NCBI GenBank assembly: GCA_035528275.1
Contig: DATKYV010000250.1
Location: forward strand, 1-10,134
Origin: DATKYV01 sp035528275
Lineage (GTDB): Bacteria > Acidobacteriota > Terriglobia > UBA7540
Direction: 5' to 3'
Length of the DNA: 10,134 nt
The notes under the pieces were generated by a model that did not search any database, was not told the origin of the DNA, and saw nothing but the letters and a program-made list of their open reading frames with translations. Every line of letters begins with the position of its first letter. Position 1 is the first letter of the stretch. The position numbers were made by a program, and so were the translations under genes. Shown in pieces: positions 6,374-10,134 of this stretch.

Positions 6374-7117
6374 GTGGAGGAGACCCTTCAAGCACTGCGG
6401 GAGGCGCTGTGCGAGGCGAAAACGGTGGCCGCCCTGACCGGCGCCGGAATTTCGGCGGAAAGCGGCGTCCCGACCTTCCGCGGTAAGGAAGGACTCTGGC
6501 GGAACTATTCGCCGGAGAGGCTGGCGACTCCGGAGGCCTTTGCGCGCGATCCTCGCCTGGTGTGGGAATGGTACAATTGGCGGCGCGGCATCATTCATCG
6601 GGCGCGTCCTCACGCCGGGCATTTAGCACTTGCCGAGCTCGAGCGGAAAAAGTCCGCGGATCAAGAGGGAAGGCGCGGCCGCTTCACGCTGGTTACCCAG
6701 AACGTGGATGGCTTGCACGACCGCGCCGGTAGTCAGAGCCCCGTAAAGCTGCACGGCGATATCTGGCGGGTACGCTGCCTGGATTGTGGCAGGGAAGAGC
6801 GGAACGAGCAGGTTCCGATTCTCGAGTTGCCCCCGCGCTGCCATTGTGGTGGCCTGTTGCGTCCCGCGGTTGTTTGGTTCGGGGAGCCCCTGCCACCGGA
6901 CCAATGGGAGCGAGCGCTGGCCGCCAGCGCCCAGGCTGAGATTTTCCTGGTGATTGGGACCTCGGCGGTCGTGTATCCTGCCGCGGGGCTGGCGGAAGTG
7001 GCCCGCCGATCGGGAGCCAAGCTGGCGGTGATAAATCCCCAGCCGACTCCTCTCGACCACCAGGCGGACTGGGTCTTGAAAGGCGAATCCGGAAAGCTTC
7101 TACCGAGGTTGATATGA
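6374..7117 (+). CDS. cobB: Sirtuin NAD+-dependent protein deacylase, CobB-like
   Basis: Sirtuin of 247 residues that removes acyl groups from protein lysines using NAD+, releasing nicotinamide and O-acyl-ADP-ribose. GTG at 6374 is the only sensible start: an in-frame TGA lies at 6365-6367, and GAGG (6366-6369) sits 4 bases before it. Visible family motifs are G23-AGISAESGVPTFRG (NAD+ pocket), TQNVDGLHDRAGS, the catalytic H127 in KLHGDIW, a zinc site C135-x2-C138 with C156-x1-C158, and VIGTSAVVYPAAGL in the Rossmann fold. The Y67-x2-R70 pair in EWYNWRR corresponds to the Tyr/Arg of SIRT5 and E. coli CobB that bind acidic acyl groups, so desuccinylase/demalonylase activity is likely besides deacetylation (inference). 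The last zinc spacing is C-x-C rather than C-x2-C, as in other CobB-type enzymes. Its stop overlaps the larC start. Confidence 0.95.
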   Translation: MEETLQALREALCEAKTVAALTGAGISAESGVPTFRGKEGLWRNYSPERLATPEAFARDPRLVWEWYNWRRGIIHRARPHAGHLALAELERKKSADQEGRRGRFTLVTQNVDGLHDRAGSQSPVKLHGDIWRVRCLDCGREERNEQVPILELPPRCHCGGLLRPAVVWFGEPLPPDQWERALAASAQAEIFLVIGTSAVVYPAAGLAEVARRSGAKLAVINPQPTPLDHQADWVLKGESGKLLPRLI

Positions 7118-8307
7118 AACAAGCATACTTGGATTGCTCATCGGGCATCAGCGGTGACATGTTCCTGGCGGCCTTGCTGGACGCGGGGCTGGAAGCGCGT
7201 CGTCTTCTCGGAGAACTCAAGAAAATCTCTCTGGGGTATTATGAGTTCAAACGGACGCGCGCGGTGCGGGGCTCGCTGGTTGGGACGCGCGTTGAGGTTC
7301 TCCTGCGCGGGGAACAGCCGCGCCGGAAGCTCTCGGACATCGAGGAGTTGATCGGCAAGACCACGCTTTCCGACTCCGTAAAAGAGCGGGCGCTCAAGAT
7401 CTTCGGGCGCCTGGCGGAGGTGGAGGGCAAGCTTCACAACCAGCCCGCCAACGAGGTTCACTTCCACGAAGTGGGCGCCGTGGATTCGATCATTGACATC
7501 GTGGGGGCCTGTGTCGGTTACGAGCTTCTGGAGATCTCAGAAATGGTCTGCTCGCCGCTGAACGTCGGCGGCGGCCAAGTGAAGTCGGAACACGGCTCGC
7601 TCCCCGTGCCCGCCCCGGCGACGGCGGAATTGCTGAAGGAGATTCCGGTTTATTCCTCGGGCGTGGAGGGGGAACTCGTCACACCCACAGGTGCGGCCAT
7701 CGTTTCCACGCTGGCGACAAGTTTCGGACCGTTGCCGGCGTTCAAGATTCACGCCATCGGCTACGGCGCGGGTGAGAAGGATTTTCCCGGCTTGCCGAAC
7801 GTGGCCCGGCTTTTTCTGGGGGAGAAGGCCGAGGGTGCGAAAGCCGAATCGGCTCTGCCCGGCGAGGAGCTCGTGTCCGTCATCGAGGCGAATTTGGACG
7901 ACATGAGCCCGCAGCTTTACGGATTTTTCGTCGACCAGGCGCTGGCCGCCGGGGCGCTTGACGTGACCTGCAATGCCGTGCAGATGAAGAAGAATCGGCC
8001 GGGACTCCAGGTAACAGTCCTCACCACTCCGGAGAAATGCGACGCGCTGGCGCAGCTCCTCTTCGAGCAGACCACCACCATCGGTGTCCGGATCTACGAG
8101 GCCCGGCGCAAGGTTTTGGACCGCGAAGAGGTGAGCGTGGAGACGCCTTACGGTACGGTGCGCGTGAAGGTGGCCAAGCACGACGGCAAGGTGGTGAACG
8201 CAGCGCCGGAGTACGAGGACTGCCAAAAGCTTGCCAACGAGAAAGGCGTGCCACTGAAGCAAGTTATTTTGGCCGCCCAGGCTGCCTACCTGCAGAAGAA
8301 GGATTGA
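7114..8307 (+). CDS. larC: Nickel pincer cofactor biosynthesis protein LarC
   Basis: LarC (formerly DUF111) of 397 residues, the CTP-dependent cyclometallase that inserts nickel into the pyridinium dithiocarboxylate mononucleotide made by LarB and LarE. The product is the nickel-pincer cofactor of lactate racemase and related enzymes. Signatures seen are AYLDCSSGISGDMFLAALLD (4-23), NEVHFHEVGAVDSIIDIVGA (113-132), NLDDMSPQLYGFF (260-272) and QMKKNRPG (290-297). The frame is continuous, unlike Lactiplantibacillus plantarum, where LarC1/LarC2 are joined by programmed frameshifting. The ATG (7114-7116) overlaps the sirtuin TGA as ATGA, with GAGG at 7105-7108, indicating translational coupling. 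No larA, larB or larE is visible nearby, so the cofactor's user enzyme is unknown. The stop codon lies in the first unit of the intergenic repeat. Confidence 0.95.
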   Translation: MKQAYLDCSSGISGDMFLAALLDAGLEARRLLGELKKISLGYYEFKRTRAVRGSLVGTRVEVLLRGEQPRRKLSDIEELIGKTTLSDSVKERALKIFGRLAEVEGKLHNQPANEVHFHEVGAVDSIIDIVGACVGYELLEISEMVCSPLNVGGGQVKSEHGSLPVPAPATAELLKEIPVYSSGVEGELVTPTGAAIVSTLATSFGPLPAFKIHAIGYGAGEKDFPGLPNVARLFLGEKAEGAKAESALPGEELVSVIEANLDDMSPQLYGFFVDQALAAGALDVTCNAVQMKKNRPGLQVTVLTTPEKCDALAQLLFEQTTTIGVRIYEARRKVLDREEVSVETPYGTVRVKVAKHDGKVVNAAPEYEDCQKLANEKGVPLKQVILAAQAAYLQKKD

Positions 8308-8406
8308 TTCACTGAATCATTGAGCCATTGATGCATTGAAGGCGGTGGCCAGCGTAGAGCTGCTCCCCAATGAGTCAATGATTCAATGGATTGATGGCTC
8401 AATCAC
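8302..8406. repeat. Inverted arrays of 8-bp CATTGA-type repeats between larC and metG
   Basis: Left array: 8-base units beginning at 8302, 8310, 8318, 8326 and 8334, consensus CATTGAnn, degenerate in the first two. Right array: 8-base units beginning at 8367, 8375, 8383, 8391 and 8399, consensus TCAATGnn, the reverse complement. The two arrays can pair: 8317-8340 against 8382-8405 gives 20 of 24 Watson-Crick positions plus one G-T, enclosing about 41 bases with a minor CAGC/GCTG hairpin (8350-8353, 8359-8362). The array starts inside the last codons of larC, covering its stop, and ends 4 bases before the metG ATG. There is no T tract, so it is not a typical terminator. Function unknown; possibilities are a mobile or expanding intergenic repeat, an mRNA stability element, or a control structure for metG. 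Confidence 0.85.
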
Positions 8407-8409
8407 CCG

Positions 8410-10134
8410 ATGAAGAAGTTCTATCTCACCACGCCGCTTTACTACCCCAACGCCCGGCCGCACGTCGGGAACTCGTACACCACCATGGTGTGCGATGCCA
8501 TCGCGCGGTACAAGCGCATGTGCGGCTATGACGTGGCCTACCTGACCGGAACCGACGAGCACGGCGAGAAGTTGCAGCGCGCGGCGGCGGAAGCCGGCAT
8601 GTCGCCACCCGAGTTCGTGGCCTCCAAGCGCCAGATTTTCTACACGCTCTGGAAGCAGCTCCATATCAGTTATTCGCACTTCATCTACACGGACCGCGCC
8701 GATCACGTGCGGTCGGTCCAGCGGATGCTGCTTCGGGCGCGCGCCAACGGCTACATCAACAAAAGGCGCTACGAGGGCCGGTACTGCGTCTCCGACGAAC
8801 GCTACATTTCCGACGGCACCGAGCCCGCGGACTGCGATATCTGCGGCCGGCCCGCTGAACTCATCAGCGAGGAGAACTACTTCTTCAAGCTTTCGGCCTT
8901 TCAGGACCGGCTGCTCGAGCACTACGACAAGCATCCGGAGTTTGTCCTTCCGGATTTCCGGCGCAACGAAGTGGTGAGCTTTGTGAAGAGCGGGCTGCGC
9001 GATATCTCCGTCAGCCGCCGGCGGATCAAGTGGGGAATTCCCTGGCCGGACGATCCCGAGCAGGTGTTCTACGTCTGGTACGACGCCCTGACGGGCTACA
9101 TGACGGGCATCGGGTACGCCGAGGGCGAAAACGGCAGCCCCGAGTTTCAGAAATACTGGCCGGCCGATTGCCACATGGTCGGCAAAGACATCATCCGCTT
9201 CCACGCCGTTTACTGGCCGGCGTTTTTGATGGCGGCCGATCTCCCGCTGCCCCGAACGATCTTTGCCCATGGCTGGCTCACCATCGGCGCGGACAAGATG
9301 AGCAAGTCGAAGGGCAACGTGGTTTATTGCGAACCCATCGTCGCAGCGCTGGGCGCCGACCCGCTGCGCTACTACCTGATGCGCGATATCCCGTTCGGCC
9401 AGGACTCGAGTTTCACCTACGACGGCCTGATCCGGCGTTACAACTCCGACTTGGCGAACGATCTTGGCAACCTTGCTTCCCGTGCGATCACGATGGTGAA
9501 GAGGTATTTCGACGGTCGGGTGCCCACCACCTCAGACCCGCTCGGTGTTGGAAGCCGGTTTCCTTTTCTAGCGATCGCCAATGGTGCGAAAGCGCGCTAC
9601 CAACGGCATTTCGAAGGCTATGAGCTTTCGAAGGCGCTGGAGGATCTCTGGCATCTCATTAGAACTGTCAACCAATACCTGAATGACCTTCAGCCCTGGG
9701 CTATTGCAGACGATCCCTCCAAGAAGGAATTACTCGCCAACGTTTTGTGCACTGCGTACGAAGCCCTGCGGTTCGTGGCTGTTCTTGCTCAGCCGTTCAT
9801 CCCCGAATCTTCGCAGAAGCTTTGGGAACAACTGGGCCAGAAGGGAAGAGTCGAGGATTTTCGAATTGACGACCTGGATTGGGCGAATGTGAGTGCCGGA
9901 ATACCCGTTGGCAAGCCGGAGGCGATCTTCCCGCGCTTGGACAAGGAACCAACGTTGCGCAAGCTCGCGGAACTTGCCGAGGCTGATCGCGCGCGCGCGG
10001 AAACGAAACCAAAGGAGGCAAAGACGACCGTGGAGGCACCTGCTGAACAGAAGATTTCCATCGAAGACTTCGCCAAGGTCGAGATGCGGACGGGCGAGAT
10101 TCGCTCCGCTGAGCCGGTGCCCGGCGCGCAAAAA
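8410..10134 (+). CDS. metG: Methionyl-tRNA synthetase, 3' end outside the window
   Basis: Class I methionyl-tRNA synthetase, which charges tRNA-Met for initiation and elongation. The frame is open from ATG 8410 to the window edge (575 codons, no stop, no frameshift); an in-frame TGA at 8392 rules out an earlier start. Motifs: FYLTTPLYYPNARPHVGN (4-21, with HVGN as the HIGH-type motif), TGTDEHGEKLQRAA, WPADCHMVGKDIIRFH, and KMSKS at 296-300. The insertion has C126-x2-D129 and C142-x2-C145, so one usual zinc cysteine is Asp. After the anticodon-binding helical domain and a lysine/glutamate-rich linker, residues from about 549 (ISIEDFAKVEMRTGEI) begin a C-terminal EMAPII/Trbp111-type tRNA-binding domain; roughly 80-90 residues should lie beyond the window. 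No Shine-Dalgarno is visible upstream, where the inverted repeat ends. Third-position GC falls sharply from about 9541. Confidence 0.97.
   Translation, partial: MKKFYLTTPLYYPNARPHVGNSYTTMVCDAIARYKRMCGYDVAYLTGTDEHGEKLQRAAAEAGMSPPEFVASKRQIFYTLWKQLHISYSHFIYTDRADHVRSVQRMLLRARANGYINKRRYEGRYCVSDERYISDGTEPADCDICGRPAELISEENYFFKLSAFQDRLLEHYDKHPEFVLPDFRRNEVVSFVKSGLRDISVSRRRIKWGIPWPDDPEQVFYVWYDALTGYMTGIGYAEGENGSPEFQKYWPADCHMVGKDIIRFHAVYWPAFLMAADLPLPRTIFAHGWLTIGADKMSKSKGNVVYCEPIVAALGADPLRYYLMRDIPFGQDSSFTYDGLIRRYNSDLANDLGNLASRAITMVKRYFDGRVPTTSDPLGVGSRFPFLAIANGAKARYQRHFEGYELSKALEDLWHLIRTVNQYLNDLQPWAIADDPSKKELLANVLCTAYEALRFVAVLAQPFIPESSQKLWEQLGQKGRVEDFRIDDLDWANVSAGIPVGKPEAIFPRLDKEPTLRKLAELAEADRARAETKPKEAKTTVEAPAEQKISIEDFAKVEMRTGEIRSAEPVPGAQK

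Noticed and set aside
8302..8406. CRISPR array or simple intrinsic terminator in the larC-metG spacer
   Set aside because: Units are 8 bases without spacers, so it is not CRISPR; the long inverted pair has a roughly 41-base loop and no T tract, so it is not a standard terminator.
8383..9270. Long minus-strand open frame (295 codons) opposite metG
   Set aside because: It is antisense to the well-conserved metG catalytic core and has no recognisable domain; such frames arise from GC-rich codon bias on the coding strand.

Overview
The window looks like chromosomal DNA from a GC-rich, uncultivated or poorly characterised bacterium, most likely an acidobacterium (Terriglobia/Solibacter-like). The pointers are the overall protein style, a secreted carboxypeptidase-regulatory/TPR protein of a type frequent in that phylum, and a dispersed intergenic repeat of the ATCCTGAGCG...GAAGGAT type. 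This placement is inferred from pattern recognition; there is no rRNA or marker tree here. I see no phage, transposase, CRISPR array or defence cassette. Most of the window is housekeeping or conserved accessory genes, and the most unusual structure is intergenic.

Layout. A hairpin with a T-rich tail at 34-57 probably ends an upstream gene. A secreted TPR protein with a carboxypeptidase-regulatory-like domain follows (132-2081, +). It converges on a tRNA-Lys(UUU) gene (2155-2227, -). A gene-free stretch of about 410 bp leads to a sugar isomerase of the L-fucose/L-arabinose isomerase family (2639-4060, +). Next is a membrane protein combining a PH-like domain, a zinc ribbon and a TM2-like segment (4143-5072, +). 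A short intergenic region with two palindromic elements (5073-5310) separates it from a convergent gene for a cNMP-binding-fold/DUF1003 membrane protein (5311-6159, -). A divergent promoter region (6160-6373) then feeds a + strand cluster: a sirtuin deacylase (GTG start, 6374-7117), LarC nickel-pincer cofactor protein (7114-8307, overlapping the sirtuin by 4 bases) and methionyl-tRNA synthetase (8410 to the window edge, partial).

How the genes relate. The sirtuin and larC are almost certainly co-transcribed and translationally coupled. metG follows in the same direction after a 102-base spacer filled with 8-bp-periodic CATTGA/TCAATG repeats in inverted orientation. These begin over the larC stop codon and end just before the metG start codon, and metG has no visible Shine-Dalgarno sequence. 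This spacer is the best candidate for something undescribed. The sugar isomerase and the PH/zinc-ribbon protein are same-strand neighbours (82 bp apart) with no evident functional link. No other lar gene, sugar kinase or sugar transporter is visible.
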